Positions 8,648 to 20,400 of a stretch of DNA of 64,000 bases are shown here, in pieces. The translations under genes were made by a program, and so were the position numbers. How positions within the stretch are numbered: the first letter of the stretch is position 1; every line of letters starts with the position of its first letter. Source of the DNA: Mycobacterium interjectum (GTDB lineage: Bacteria; Actinomycetota; Actinomycetes; Mycobacteriales; Mycobacteriaceae). The stretch spans positions 33,291 through 97,290 of the forward strand of contig LQPB01000046.1 in assembly GCA_002102225.1 (NCBI GenBank). Reading direction: 5' to 3'. Below the pieces are notes generated by a model. That model searched no databases, had not been told where the DNA came from, and saw only the letters and a list, made by a program, of their open reading frames with translations.

Positions 8648-8872
8648 TCAGGTCATGCAGACGTTGGCGAAGAGCAGCACCGGCCACGACACGATCGACC
8701 CGAGGAAGGACACCGCCAGGTCGACGCCGTGCATCTGGTGCAGATGCTCGGTATGGGTCGTCGACCAGATGGTGCCCACCAGCAGGTAGGGGGTGCCGAG
8801 GATGATTCCGATGGCCATCAGCTGGGCGACGCTGAGTCGATATTCGAGCACTCGGCGAAGTTTTTCCAACAT
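8648..8872 (-). CDS. Small membrane protein, Rv0420c-like
   Basis: A 74-residue protein with two predicted membrane segments (about residues 17-35 and 52-70) joined by a His-rich loop (TTHTEHLHQMHG). An AAGGG box lies about 8 nt before the ATG at 8872. It is the last gene of the thiC-thiD-hydrolase series, 11 nt after the hydrolase stop. By position it corresponds to the Rv0420c membrane protein, although that one is longer in my memory. Function unknown. The His residues in the loop could bind metal, but that is speculation. Confidence 0.75.
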   Translation of the reverse strand: MLEKLRRVLEYRLSVAQLMAIGIILGTPYLLVGTIWSTTHTEHLHQMHGVDLAVSFLGSIVSWPVLLFANVCMT

Positions 8873-8883
8873 GCGCGATCCCT

Positions 8884-9501
8884 TCAGGCAAGCAGCCGCA
8901 GCGCGGCGTCGACCGCGAGCGCGGGCACATCCAGCGTCTTCGAGCGCAGATCGTGGCGGGCGCCGGTGATCTCGACGACCTCGGTCGGCGCTGCGATCAG
9001 CGCCGCGGCGTCCCGCAGCTCGCCCGGGGTACCGAACGGATCCGACGTTCCGTGGGTGAACACGGTGGGCACGCGGATGTCGGGCAGGTGCTCGGTGCGC
9101 GCCCGCTCGGGCTTGCCCGGCGGGTGCACCGGGTAGGAGAACAGGATCAGCAGGTCCACCGCGATCTCCCCGGAGGCGACCACCATGGAGGTCTGCCGGC
9201 CGCCGTAGGAATGCCCGCCGGCGACCAGCGGGCCGCCGGACAGGCCGCGGCACACCGCGAGCGCCTCGACGATACCCGCGCGGTCGGTGGCCGCCGAACC
9301 GGACGGCGGACCCTTGGGCCGGCGCCGACGGTAAGGCAGGTTGTACCGCACGGCGAGCCAGCCGCGGCGCGCCCATTCGTCGCAAACCTGTTGCAGCAGA
9401 GGGGAATCCCGGTCGCCACCGGCGCCGTGGGTGAGGACCACGACGCCGGCCGGCGATCCCTCGGGTTCGTGTGCCACACCGGCGATTTGGTCCAGGTTCA
9501 T
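8884..9501 (-). CDS. Alpha/beta hydrolase of the Rv0421c/KANL3-Tex30 type
   Basis: A 205-residue hydrolase. It shows the oxyanion loop VVLTHGAGGDRDSPLL near residue 25, the nucleophile elbow GGHSYGGR (Ser98), an acid region TSDPFG (Asp154) and the catalytic His in TGARHDLR (His183). This is a minimal alpha/beta hydrolase without a cap. It lies downstream of thiD with a 10-nt gap, as Rv0421c does in M. tuberculosis, so it probably shares the TPP-controlled transcript. A direct part in thiamine metabolism is not established. Confidence 0.82.
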   Translation of the reverse strand: MNLDQIAGVAHEPEGSPAGVVVLTHGAGGDRDSPLLQQVCDEWARRGWLAVRYNLPYRRRRPKGPPSGSAATDRAGIVEALAVCRGLSGGPLVAGGHSYGGRQTSMVVASGEIAVDLLILFSYPVHPPGKPERARTEHLPDIRVPTVFTHGTSDPFGTPGELRDAAALIAAPTEVVEITGARHDLRSKTLDVPALAVDAALRLLA

Positions 9502-9511
9502 GCGTGGGCGC

Positions 9512-10348
9512 TCATGCGAGCCTGAACAGCGGCGAGACAGGGCCGTGGCCGCCGCCCAACGGGTAGGCGGCGCGCAAGCACTCGGTGACCCAACGCTTTC
9601 CGAAGGCGACCGCGTCGGGCATCGTGAAGCCGTGCGCCAGCGCGCAGGCGACCGCGCTCGCGAGCGTGTCGCCGCCGCCGTGGTCGTTGCCGGTGGGCAA
9701 CCGTTCCGAGTCGAACTCGTGGAAGTCGGCGCCGTCGTAGAGCAGGTCGCAGCTGCGGTCCGACGACCGCAGGTGCCCGCCCTTGACCAACACCCACCGC
9801 GGGCCCAGCGCGTGCAGCGCCTTGGCCGCCGCGCGCTGCGATGCCGGGTCGACGACGTCGATATCGACAAGGAGCCGCACCTCGTCCAGGTTCGGCGTCA
9901 CCAGCGCGGCCAGCGGAAACAGTTGGTCGCGAAGCGAATCCAGCGCGGACGGCGCCAGCAGGGCGTCGCCGTGCATGGACGCGCAGACCGGGTCGACGAC
10001 GAGCGGGACCGACGAGCCCGCCAGACCCAGCGAGCGCCAGGCGGCGGCCACCGCCGCGATGATGTCCGACGACGCCAGCATCCCGGTCTTGGCGGCGTGG
10101 ATGCCGATGTCGGTGACCACGGCCTCGATCTGGGCGGCGACGACGTCGCCGGGCACCTCGTGAAAGCCCTTGACACCCAAGGTGTTCTGGACGGTGACCG
10201 CGGTCACCGCGACGCAGGCGTGCACGCCGAGCAGCGCCATGGTGCGCATGTCTGCCTGGATGCCCGCGCCGCCCCCCGAGTCCGACCCGGCGATGGTCAG
10301 CACGCGCAGCGGCGTGGCGCCCGGCGGCGGCAGCGGCAGGAAACTCAC
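9512..10348 (-). CDS. thiD: ThiD hydroxymethylpyrimidine(phosphate) kinase
   Basis: Phosphorylates HMP and HMP-P in the pyrimidine branch of thiamine synthesis in the cytoplasm. The 278-residue product has the ribokinase-fold start [19 protein letters not shown], then [12 protein letters not shown], the [16 protein letters not shown] segment and the C-terminal anion-hole motif [17 protein letters not shown]. In that motif an Asp stands where enterobacterial ThiD has its reactive Cys. The GTG at 10348 is chosen because it gives the N-terminus normal for mycobacterial ThiD; no clear ribosome binding site is visible. The short gap to thiC is filled by a dispersed repeat. Confidence 0.9.
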   Translation of the reverse strand: MSFLPLPPPGATPLRVLTIAGSDSGGGAGIQADMRTMALLGVHACVAVTAVTVQNTLGVKGFHEVPGDVVAAQIEAVVTDIGIHAAKTGMLASSDIIAAVAAAWRSLGLAGSSVPLVVDPVCASMHGDALLAPSALDSLRDQLFPLAALVTPNLDEVRLLVDIDVVDPASQRAAAKALHALGPRWVLVKGGHLRSSDRSCDLLYDGADFHEFDSERLPTGNDHGGGDTLASAVACALAHGFTMPDAVAFGKRWVTECLRAAYPLGGGHGPVSPLFRLA

Positions 10349-10360
10349 TGGGTCGGATGA

Positions 10361-12042
<1,682 letters not shown>

Positions 12043-12049
12043 TCATCTC

Positions 12050-12132
12050 CCTACGCCGGCATTACCCGGTCAGGTTCGTACGGTCGACGGCCCCAGCCGT
12101 CCTCTCAGCGCACTCGGCGTGCGCTCCCGCGT
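12050..12132 (-). promoter_or_regulatory. TPP (thi-box) riboswitch upstream of thiC
   Basis: On the minus strand the leader contains the two signature segments of the TPP aptamer: GCGCTGAGAGGACGG (pyrimidine-sensing arm) and ACCTGACCGGGTAATGCCGG followed by CGTAGGGA (pyrophosphate-sensing arm). The purine-rich GTAGGGAGA end lies just before the thiC ATG and includes a likely ribosome binding site. TPP binding could therefore sequester translation initiation. Control by TPP is established for this RNA family. Confidence 0.95.
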
Positions 12133-12208
12133 CTTGTGGATGGTCCGCACGCGACGTTACCCCCTCAAGCGGTAGCCCGGGATACCCACCGGATGGCAGG
12201 ATGTAAAC

Positions 12209-12889
12209 GTGCAACCCGCGGGCAACCACGAGCAGCCGACCAGCGCAATTGAGGTAGCCGCGCAGCATTTGAACGTCGGCGCCTTCCGGTTCTGGTTCGT
12301 CGGCCAACGTTGGGAATGGTCCGACGAGGTGGCCAGGATGCACGGCTACGAGCCGGGGGCCGTCGAGCCGACGACGAAACTGCTGCTATCGCACAAGCAT
12401 CCCGACGACCGCGCGCACGTTCAGGAGTTGCTCGACTACGCGTTGCAGTCGGCGGAATCGTTTTCCAGCCGGCACCGGTTCCTGGACACCGCGGGCAACG
12501 TGCACGATGCGATCGTGGTGGCCGACCGGATGCTCGACGAGTCGGGCGCGGTGGTGGGAACCGCCGGCTATTACATCGACCTGACCGACACCTTCGACGA
12601 GGCCCGCCAAGAGGTGCTCGACGCGGCCCTGCCCGACCTGTTCGAGAATCGTGCCGCCATCGAGCAGGCCAAGGGGGTGCTGATGTACGTCTACCGGGTC
12701 AGCGCCGAGCAAGCCTTTCGCGTGCTGCAGTGGCGTTCGCAGGAGACCAACGTGAAGCTGCGCTCGTTGGCGAAGCAACTGCTTAGCGAAGTGACCACGG
12801 TGATGGCCCCGGGGCCCGCCGTGCAAAATCAGTTCGACCATCTGTTGTTGACTGTGCACGAAAGGATTCCCGACGAGCCCGCTGGGTAA
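12209..12889 (+). CDS. PAS-ANTAR sensor/antitermination protein
   Basis: A 226-residue protein. The PAS domain (about residues 20-140) has a PAS-fold run FRFWFVGQRWEWSDEVARMH and YYIDLTD at the end of the PAC part. The C-terminal ANTAR domain (about 150-205) shows NRAAIEQAKGVLMYVYRVSA and LRSLAKQLLSEV. ANTAR domains bind paired RNA hairpins and prevent termination. The GTG at 12209 has AGGA 7 nt upstream. The gene reads away from the thiC riboswitch and is followed after 38 nt by the STAS and multidomain kinase genes, so the three are probably one signalling unit. The ligand of the PAS domain is unknown. Confidence 0.87.
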   Translation: MQPAGNHEQPTSAIEVAAQHLNVGAFRFWFVGQRWEWSDEVARMHGYEPGAVEPTTKLLLSHKHPDDRAHVQELLDYALQSAESFSSRHRFLDTAGNVHDAIVVADRMLDESGAVVGTAGYYIDLTDTFDEARQEVLDAALPDLFENRAAIEQAKGVLMYVYRVSAEQAFRVLQWRSQETNVKLRSLAKQLLSEVTTVMAPGPAVQNQFDHLLLTVHERIPDEPAG

Positions 12890-12927
12890 CCAGCGCGGTA
12901 TGCGGACGCACGAAGTCGGGGAAGGGC

Positions 12928-13290
12928 ATGGAAGTGTTGGCGGTCGGCCACGAGGCCAATGGGGATGCGGTAGTGGTGCGCGTCAAGGGTGATGTCGACT
13001 CCAGCAACGTGGGCGAGCTCGCCACACACCTCACCGCCGCGCTGCAGGTGGCCGCGACCCACCCGGAGCGGCTGGTGGTCGTCGACCTGCAGTCGGTCAC
13101 TTTCTTCGGAAGCGCGGCGTTGAACGCGGTGCTCGAGTGTCACGAGGAAGGGAAGGCGGCCGGTACGTCAGTCCGTCTGGTGGCCGATCACGACCAGGTG
13201 CTCCGCCCGATCCAGGTGACCGAGCTGGACCGCATCCTCGAGATCTCTCCGACGCTGGCCGATGCGTTGCAGTGCAACCGCCGGCAATGA
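12928..13290 (+). CDS. STAS-domain anti-anti-sigma factor
   Basis: A 120-residue STAS protein of the SpoIIAA/RsbV type. It has VVRVKGDVDSSNVGELATHL near the N-terminus and LVVVDLQSVTFFGSAALNAV around residue 55. The Ser in FFGSAAL is the usual phosphorylation site of anti-anti-sigma factors. Its stop overlaps the start of the giant kinase/phosphatase gene (ATGA). That partner carries both a PP2C phosphatase and an RsbW-like kinase domain, which suggests that this STAS protein is its substrate. The sigma factor at the end of the pathway is not in view. Confidence 0.88.
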   Translation: MEVLAVGHEANGDAVVVRVKGDVDSSNVGELATHLTAALQVAATHPERLVVVDLQSVTFFGSAALNAVLECHEEGKAAGTSVRLVADHDQVLRPIQVTELDRILEISPTLADALQCNRRQ

Positions 13291-16200
13291 ACCCCGGCCT
13301 GCCGGCTGATCTGGCGGCCGCGGCCGCCTTAGGCGGTGAGATGGGCCGCCGGTTCGCCGAGTTCGACTGGGCGAACCATCCCCTGGGAGCGCCGGACGCA
13401 TGGTCGGCCGAGGCGCGGGCGGCGGTGGCCGTCACCTTGACGTCGCGGTTTCCCATCGTGCTGTGGCTGGGGCCGGCGGACCTGTTCCTGATGTACAACG
13501 ACGCCTACGCGCAGATCCTGGGCAACAAGCATCCGGCCGCCCTGGGGCGCCCCGCGGAACAGGTGTGGTGGGAGATCTGGGGACAGATTCAGCCGATGCT
13601 CAACAGCGTCATCGACACCGGCGTCGCGACCTGGTCCGACGACCTGATGTTGCCGCTGATGACCGGCGACCGGCCCGAGGAGCGGTACTTCACCTTCAGC
13701 TACAGCCCGCTGATCGCCAGCGGCGGAGACGTTTACGGAATCTTCTGCGCCGTCCGGGAAACCACCGAGCGGGTGTTGAGCGAGCGCCGCCTCCACCTGC
13801 TCAATGCGGTGGCCAGCGCAGTCCTGGAAACCCACGGCATCGAGAACGCCGTGCAAAGCGCCGTCTCGGTGTGCGGCGCGCAACCCTTGGACCTGCCGTT
13901 CATCGCCGTGTACCTGGACGGCGCGCTGAGCGGCGCGACGCCCTCGATCCGTGAGCTGCTGCCGCGCTCGCTGGCGGAGCTGACGGGGCCGGCCACGGCG
14001 CCACGCTCGCGGACGACCGCACAGCTCATCGACCGGCTGGAAGACGTGATGCCCGGCATCGCAACCGTTCTCGGCGAGAACTCCCCGCGGGAGGCCCTGG
14101 TGTTGCCGTTGGGTGAGGGCGCCAACACCGGGGCGCTGGTGATCGGGGCGAGCCCGCGGCGCCCGCTTGATTCGATGTACCGCGGGTTCTGCCAGCTGCT
14201 CGCCGACCAGCTGTCCTCCGCGCTGGCGTCCGCCGTCTCCTACGAGCAGCAGCGGCAACGGGCGGACGCGCTCGCCGAGCTGGATCGGGCCAAGACGGCG
14301 TTTCTCACCAACGTCAGCCACGAATTCCGCACGCCCCTCACGCTTTTGCTCGGGCCGCTCGATGACGCGCTGGCCGATGCGCCGCCGGAGAGTGTGCTGG
14401 CCGATCGGCTGAGCGTCGCGGGGCGCAATGCGCGCCGCCTGCTGCGCCTGGTCGACTCGCTGCTCGATTTCTCCCGCATCGAAGCGGGCCGGGCGAACGC
14501 AAAGCTGGTGTGCACCGACATCGGCGCGCTCACCCAGCACATCGCGTCGTCGTTCACCGAGTTGTGCCAGCGGGCGGGGTTGGATCTCGTGCTGGACTGC
14601 GGTCCCGCGCTGGCCGACATCGATCCGGGCATGTGGGAAACGATCGTCCTCAACCTGCTGTCCAACGCCGTCAAATACACCCTGAGGGGCTCCATTTCGG
14701 TCGAGGTGCGCGCCGAAGCCGACCAATGCCGAATCACGATGCGCGACACCGGAGTCGGCATCGCGCCCGAGGACCTGGACCGGCTGTTCGAACGCTTCTA
14801 CCGGGCCGAGAACGTGCGCGGGCGCAGCGTGGAGGGCACCGGAATCGGGCTGTCGCTGGTGCGCGGGCTCGTCGAATTGCAACGCGGGACGGTGGAGATC
14901 GACAGCGAACTGGACCGCGGAACGGCGGTCACCATCCGGCTGCCGCGGTCCATCGGGAGCGCGGCGACCGGCCCACCCCCCGCCGCCATGCCGGACGAGA
15001 GCAATCCGTATGTGGTCGAGGCGGATCAGTGGCTGGCGGCGCCCGCACAACCGGTGGCCGACGGCCCCCGCCAATTGGTGCTGATCGCGGACGACAACGC
15101 CGACATGCGCGCGCACCTGGACCACGTACTGTCCGCCCACTGGGAGACCGTCCTGGTCGCCGACGGCGAGTCGGCCCTGGCCATCACCAAAGAGCTGCAC
15201 CCGGACGCGATCGTGACGGACGTCATGATGCCGGGCCTCAGCGGCTTCGAGCTGGTCGCCGCGATCCGCGCGGACCCGGCGCTGGCCGCCACACCGGTCC
15301 TCATGTTGTCGGCCCGGGCCGGCGCCGAGGCCGTCGACGAGGGCTACGCGGGCGGGGCCGACGACTACCTGCCCAAGCCGTTCCGCTCCCAGGAGCTGGT
15401 CGACCGGGTGGCGTCGCGGTTGGCGGCGGTCGCCCGCGAGCGCGACCGCCAGCGGCGCGAGGCGCAACTCGACCTGGCGCAGCTCGACGCCGCCCTGCAG
15501 ACCACCGACTCGGTGGCCGGCATTCTGGACGCGTTGATCGGCCACCCGTCGGGTTCGGACGATCCCGCCGCGGTGACGATCGGGGTGCTCGACGGGGAAC
15601 ACCACGTCCGCTTCGAATACGCCGGCGACCTGCCCGTGGAGGTGCGGGACCGCTACCATGTGGCCGCCCTCGACTCGCCGTTGATCGGGGCCGACGTCAT
15701 CAGCGGGGGGGAGCCGATGGTCGTCCCCGACACCTTCGACCTGCCCCCGCGCTACCAGCACGCCGTACGCGACACCGCCGCCAGCGTGCGCGCCTGCGTT
15801 GCGCATCCCTTGCGGGACAACACCGGTCGCGTCATCGGCGCGCTGCTGCTGCTGTGGCCCACGCCGCGGCAGTTCGACCCCGGCGACCTCGAAACGTTCG
15901 GCCGGATGGCGGAGCTGACCGCCTCGGCGCTGGATCGGGTCCGGGTGATGGCGCGTGAACACCGTATCGCCGTCGACTTCCAGGAGCATCTGCTCGACCT
16001 GGATCGCAGCTCGACCGCCGCGGTCGTGGCGGCGGTCTACCAGCCGGCCGGCGAAGCGATGCGGGTCGGCGGCGACTGGTACTCGGTCACCCCGCTCGGG
16101 CGCGCGGGCCTGATCGGGATCTCGGTCGGCGACGTCGTCGGGCACGGCCTGGCCGCCGCGATCGTGATGAGCAGGCTGCGCGCCGCGGTGGCCGCCTCGG

Positions 16201-17090
16201 CGCTCACCGCCGCCGAACCGCTCGCGGTGCTGGCCGCGCTGGACAGGTACGCGGCCAGCGTCACCGGCGCCCGCTGCGCGACGGTGGCCTACGCGCTCAT
16301 TGATACCGGGGCCGGCTCCGGGGGCGCCACCGTGAGCTACAGCTGCGCCGGGCATCCCTACCCGTTGCTCGTCCCTGCCGACGGCGAGCCGGTCTTCCTC
16401 GAGTCGGGCCGCCGCCCCCCGGTGGCGGTCGAGGATGCCCACCCGGACGGCGCCACCGCGACGGCCGAGCTGACGCCCGGAAGCATGATCCTGCTGTACA
16501 CCGACGGGCTCATCGAGCGGGCCGGGGAGACCCTCGACGACGGCTTCGCCCGCCTCAAGGCCGCGGCCGCCGGGTGCGCCGGGCTGCCGGTCGACGCCGT
16601 CTGCACCGAGTTGCTGGCCCGGATGACGCCGCCGACGGGCTATCGCGACGACGTGGTGGTGCTCGCGTTGCGGCCCAGCCACGCGGCCGCGCGCAGCTTC
16701 GCCACGGTGCTGCCGGCCGCGCCGGCGCAGATCCCCGTCGCACGCAGGCAGCTGCGGGGCTGGTTGGACAGCATCGCCGTCGAGCCGGGGCGTGAGGAGG
16801 ACATCCTGCTGGCGACCGGGGAAGCGGTGACCAATGCGATCGAGCACGGCAGCCACAGCCAGCCCCGCAAGACCGTGACCGTCGAGGCCTTCCTGCGCGA
16901 CGACACCGTCGCGGTGACCGTCAGCGACAGCGGGCGCTGGGTCGGCGACTCCTCGGCCAGCCTGCGTAACAGGCGGCGCGGCCGCGGGCTGACGCTGATC
17001 GGCGGCCTGGCCGACGGCGTGGACACCGTACGCACCCCGGGAGGCACCCGGGTCACCCTGCGGTTCGACCGCGCCGTCGCCGGCGCCTGA
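13287..17090 (+). CDS. Hybrid PAS-GAF-histidine kinase-REC-GAF-PP2C-HATPase protein
   Basis: A 1267-residue cytoplasmic signalling protein without membrane segments. Domains in order: PAS (about 30-140), GAF (155-320), HisKA with SHEFRTPL (His345), HATPase with NLLSNAVKYT and DTGVGIAPEDL (440-555), REC with TDVMMPG (Asp645), GAF (735-895), PP2C/SpoIIE phosphatase with GGDWYSV and GDVVGHG (900-1130), and an RsbW-like HATPase with GEAVTNAIEHG (1140-1267). All catalytic motifs look intact. It can thus autophosphorylate, pass phosphate to its own receiver, and both add and remove phosphate on a STAS partner. The ATG at 13287 overlaps the STAS gene stop. Related long sensor-phosphatases exist in mycobacteria (for example Rv1364c), but this one is longer and adds a histidine kinase. 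Confidence 0.92.
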   Translation: MNPGLPADLAAAAALGGEMGRRFAEFDWANHPLGAPDAWSAEARAAVAVTLTSRFPIVLWLGPADLFLMYNDAYAQILGNKHPAALGRPAEQVWWEIWGQIQPMLNSVIDTGVATWSDDLMLPLMTGDRPEERYFTFSYSPLIASGGDVYGIFCAVRETTERVLSERRLHLLNAVASAVLETHGIENAVQSAVSVCGAQPLDLPFIAVYLDGALSGATPSIRELLPRSLAELTGPATAPRSRTTAQLIDRLEDVMPGIATVLGENSPREALVLPLGEGANTGALVIGASPRRPLDSMYRGFCQLLADQLSSALASAVSYEQQRQRADALAELDRAKTAFLTNVSHEFRTPLTLLLGPLDDALADAPPESVLADRLSVAGRNARRLLRLVDSLLDFSRIEAGRANAKLVCTDIGALTQHIASSFTELCQRAGLDLVLDCGPALADIDPGMWETIVLNLLSNAVKYTLRGSISVEVRAEADQCRITMRDTGVGIAPEDLDRLFERFYRAENVRGRSVEGTGIGLSLVRGLVELQRGTVEIDSELDRGTAVTIRLPRSIGSAATGPPPAAMPDESNPYVVEADQWLAAPAQPVADGPRQLVLIADDNADMRAHLDHVLSAHWETVLVADGESALAITKELHPDAIVTDVMMPGLSGFELVAAIRADPALAATPVLMLSARAGAEAVDEGYAGGADDYLPKPFRSQELVDRVASRLAAVARERDRQRREAQLDLAQLDAALQTTDSVAGILDALIGHPSGSDDPAAVTIGVLDGEHHVRFEYAGDLPVEVRDRYHVAALDSPLIGADVISGGEPMVVPDTFDLPPRYQHAVRDTAASVRACVAHPLRDNTGRVIGALLLLWPTPRQFDPGDLETFGRMAELTASALDRVRVMAREHRIAVDFQEHLLDLDRSSTAAVVAAVYQPAGEAMRVGGDWYSVTPLGRAGLIGISVGDVVGHGLAAAIVMSRLRAAVAASALTAAEPLAVLAALDRYAASVTGARCATVAYALIDTGAGSGGATVSYSCAGHPYPLLVPADGEPVFLESGRRPPVAVEDAHPDGATATAELTPGSMILLYTDGLIERAGETLDDGFARLKAAAAGCAGLPVDAVCTELLARMTPPTGYRDDVVVLALRPSHAAARSFATVLPAAPAQIPVARRQLRGWLDSIAVEPGREEDILLATGEAVTNAIEHGSHSQPRKTVTVEAFLRDDTVAVTVSDSGRWVGDSSASLRNRRRGRGLTLIGGLADGVDTVRTPGGTRVTLRFDRAVAGA

Positions 17091-17099
17091 GCGACGAGC

Positions 17100-17375
17100 T
17101 CAGGCCTCTTCCATCGCCTCGCCGAGCTCCTCGAGGAGCTTGTTGTGGTGATTGCTCGCCATGACGTGGCCGGCGGCGATGACCAGGGCGACCGGCCAGT
17201 CGATGAGCTCGAACGCGGCCAGCGCGGCCAGGCCGCCGTAATAGGCCAATTGCTCCGGGCGCGGAATCTCCACCTGCCCCACCACCGGCACGTTCACCAC
17301 GAAGGTTTCGCCCTCGCGGATCTTCTGGACCGCGTCGTGCTGCGAGGTCCCCCTGCGCGTCTTCTTTTCGGCCAT
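17100..17375 (-). CDS. Small membrane protein next to ctpH, Rv0424c-like
   Basis: A 91-residue protein: a basic N-terminus, then a single hydrophobic region around residues 43-70 (LAYYGGLAALAAFELIDWPV) and an acidic tail (LLEELGEAMEEA). Two ATGs are adjacent at 17378 and 17375; GGAAGG lies 6 nt before the second, which is preferred. By position and length it corresponds to Rv0424c. The ELIDWPVALVI core resembles LVEWPVLLAV in the protein on the other side of ctpH, so both may serve the same transporter. Function unknown. Confidence 0.8.
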   Translation of the reverse strand: MAEKKTRRGTSQHDAVQKIREGETFVVNVPVVGQVEIPRPEQLAYYGGLAALAAFELIDWPVALVIAAGHVMASNHHNKLLEELGEAMEEA

Positions 17376-17436
17376 CATTTGCCTTCCAGTAACTAAGGGT
17401 TTGCCGCCCCGCCGGGTCGCGAGGCCAACGTCGGAC

Positions 17437-20400
17437 CTATGTCGACGATGACCGACCTCGGGGGCGATCCGCTAGTTTCGTCGATTGCCTCGGTGCTGAA
17501 GGTGCCCCTGGTCGAACTTTATGCGCTGCTCTGGCGGGTCGGGGTGGTGGAGATTCGGCAGTCCGATCGGGCGGTTCCCCGTTCGTCGCGGGCGCGTCAG
17601 GCCCGGGTGGCGGCGTGTCCGGCAGGAGCCGCGTGCCCCAACCTTCCGCAACACGGGTCAGGACGGCCACCCCGACGGTCGCTCCAGCCGCGGCGCCCAG
17701 GGCCTGTCCCCAGCCGACCGGACCCAGTGGTGTGCAGCCAAGCAACTGGCTGACCACCGGGATGCTGATCAACGTTCCCATCGCCCCCAGCGAACCCACC
17801 GCGGTGAGCACCACCAGCGGGGCGCGCGAATCCAGCAGCGTCTGACCCAGTTCGGCCCCCACCAGCGCGACCAGCGCGACGGTGGATGCCCGCTGCGGGC
17901 GGCCCGTGACGCTCGCCATCGCCCACGCCGCCGTCGTCGCCGCGGCGGTGGTGACCCCGCGGATCGCCACGGCGCGCCACAGCGCGGGCTGATCGGGCCC
18001 GCGCAGACCCGAATCGACCGGGCCGCTGGGCTCGCTGACCGCGAGGGCCGCGGCCGGCAGCGCGTCGGTCATCATGTTCACCAGCAGCAGCTGCCGGGTG
18101 TTCAGCGGCGACGTGCCGGTGATCGCGCTGCCGATGACGGCGAACAGCACCTCCCCGGCATTGCCGCCGAGCAGCACCGACACGGCCGCCTGCACCCGCT
18201 GCCACAGCTGGCGGCCCTCCGCGATCGCCTCCACCAGCGCCTCGATCCGGGCGTCGACCAGGACGACGTCGGCCGCCATGTGGGCCGGGTCGCTGCCGCC
18301 GGACACCACCCCGATGCCGACGGTGGCGGCGCGGATGGCGGCCGCGTCGTTGGAGCCGTCGCCGACCATCGCGCACAGCACGCCGGCACCCTCGAGCGTC
18401 TGAACGACCTGCACCTTGTTCTCGGGCGTCATCCGGGCGAAGATCACCCGCTCGGTCACGACCCGCGCCTGGTCCTTGCGTGACAGCGAGTCCCACTCGG
18501 CACCGCTGATCACCTGCGCGTCGGTGACCGCCAGGCCCAGCTCCCGGGCGATCGCCAGCGCGGTGATCGGGTGGTCGCCCGTGATCAGTTTGACGCCCAC
18601 CCCCTGGTCGCGCAGGTTCGCGAGCAACCCGGCCGCCTCGGCGCGCGGGGTGTCGGACAGGCCCAGGAAACCGGTCAGCGTCAGCCCGTCGCGGCAGAGT
18701 TCCGCGATGTCGTCGGGATCTTCCCGGATCGCCCGGGCCTGTTGCGGCGTCAGCCGGCGCCGCGCCACGGCGATCACCCGCAGGCCGCCGGTGGCCAGCT
18801 CGGACACGGTTTCCTCGACGCTCTGGTCGGCGTTCTCGCAGGCCGCCAGCACCACCTCGGGCGCGCCCTTGACGGTCAGCTCGGTGCCGGTGATGGAGGC
18901 CGAGAACGACCGCCCGGAGCGGAAGGGCAGGTGGGCGTCCGAGTCGGTGTCCGGCGTGGAGCCGTTGAGCGAACGCGTGGCCGCCTCGACGATGGCGACG
19001 TCGGTGGCGTGCACCTGCGGGTTGCCGTTGGCCGCCGGCGCGGCGTGCGCGGCATCGTGCAGCACCTCCTCGGGCGAATGCCCCGGCGCCGGGCGGACCT
19101 GCGCGACCCGCAGGCGGTTCTCGCTGAGGGTTCCGGTCTTGTCGAAGCAGACCACGTCGATGCGGCCGAGCGCCTCCACCGAGCGGGGCACGCGGACCAG
19201 CGCGCCGAACTTGGTCAGCCGTCGCGCCGACGCCGACTGCGCCAGCGTCGCCACCAGCGGCATGCCCTCGGGCACCGCCGCCACGGCGATGGCGATGCCG
19301 CTGGCCACCGCCTGGCGCAGGGCGGTTCCGCGCAACAGCCCCAGGCCGCCCACCAGCGCCCCGCCGGCCACGCTGACGGGGAAGGCCCGGTTCGTGAGCT
19401 GGCTGAGCTGGTGCTGCAGGCCGATGTCCGACGACAGGTCGCCCGACACCAGCTCGGCGGCCCGGCGTTCCTGCGTGTCGGCCCCCACCGCGGTCACCAG
19501 GGCGACCGCGGTGCCGGCCACCACGGTGGTCCCGGCGTACAGCATGCAGCGGCGCTCGGCGAGGTCGGCGCCCGGTGTCGCGTCGACCTGCTTCTCCACC
19601 GACAGCGACTCGCCGGTGAGGGTCGACTCGTCGACCTCGACATCGACCTCCTCGACGATCCGGGCGTCGGCGGGCACCACCTCGTGCGTCCGGATCTCGA
19701 TGACGTCGCCGGGGCGCAGCTGCGCCGCGAGGACGTCGGTGTACACCCGCTCCCCGTCGGGACCGGTCCCGACCTTCCTGGCCGGCGGGATCTGCTGCTC
19801 GAGGAGGCGGTTCAGGCGGTTCTCGGCGCGCAGCCGCTGACTGGCCGCCAGGATGGAGTTCCCGGTCAGCACCGAGAAGACCAGGACGGCGTCGACGGGC
19901 GAACCGAGCACCGCGCTGGCGGCCGACCCGAGCGCGAGCACCGGGGTGAGCGGGTCGGTCAGCTCGGCGCGGACGGCCTTGAGCAGCTGCCAGACCGCGT
20001 TCGGGGGCGCGTCGACCCGCCCGGCGGGCCGGGCGTCCGCCTCCGAGTCGGGGGGCGGCAACGCCCTGCGCACCTGATCGACCGACATCGCGTGCCACTC
20101 GTGCGCGGACGCCGGCCGCGGCGGTTCCGCGGCCATGGCCCCGCGCGCCAGCAGGTACCCGGACAGCGCACCCGCGGCCGCGCCGGTTGTCACCGGGCCG
20201 GGACCCAGGCCGCGGACGCCGGGGATCATCAGCAGCGAGCCCATGGCCGTCGCACCGGCCGAGATCCCGGCGCCGCGCTGGGTGGCGGCCTTGGCCGCCG
20301 GAAGCGCGTGCAGCACCCGCCACGCGGCGGCGAGGTCGGGCAGCAGCAGATCGGCGCACCAGGGCGGAGGGCCCGCGCCGGGTTGCGGCAGCACGCCCAG

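Noticed and set aside
13329..16856. Very long open frame opposite the multidomain kinase gene
   Set aside because: It is low-complexity Arg/Gly/His/Gln-rich without any domain, a shadow of GC-rich codon bias. The plus strand encodes a clear series of known domains.
17439..17753. Plus-strand frame with hydrophobic start opposite the ctpH C-terminus
   Set aside because: It begins plausibly (VSSIASVLKVPLVELYALLW) but soon turns into Arg/Pro-rich sequence; no ribosome binding site, and it lies fully over the ctpH tail.
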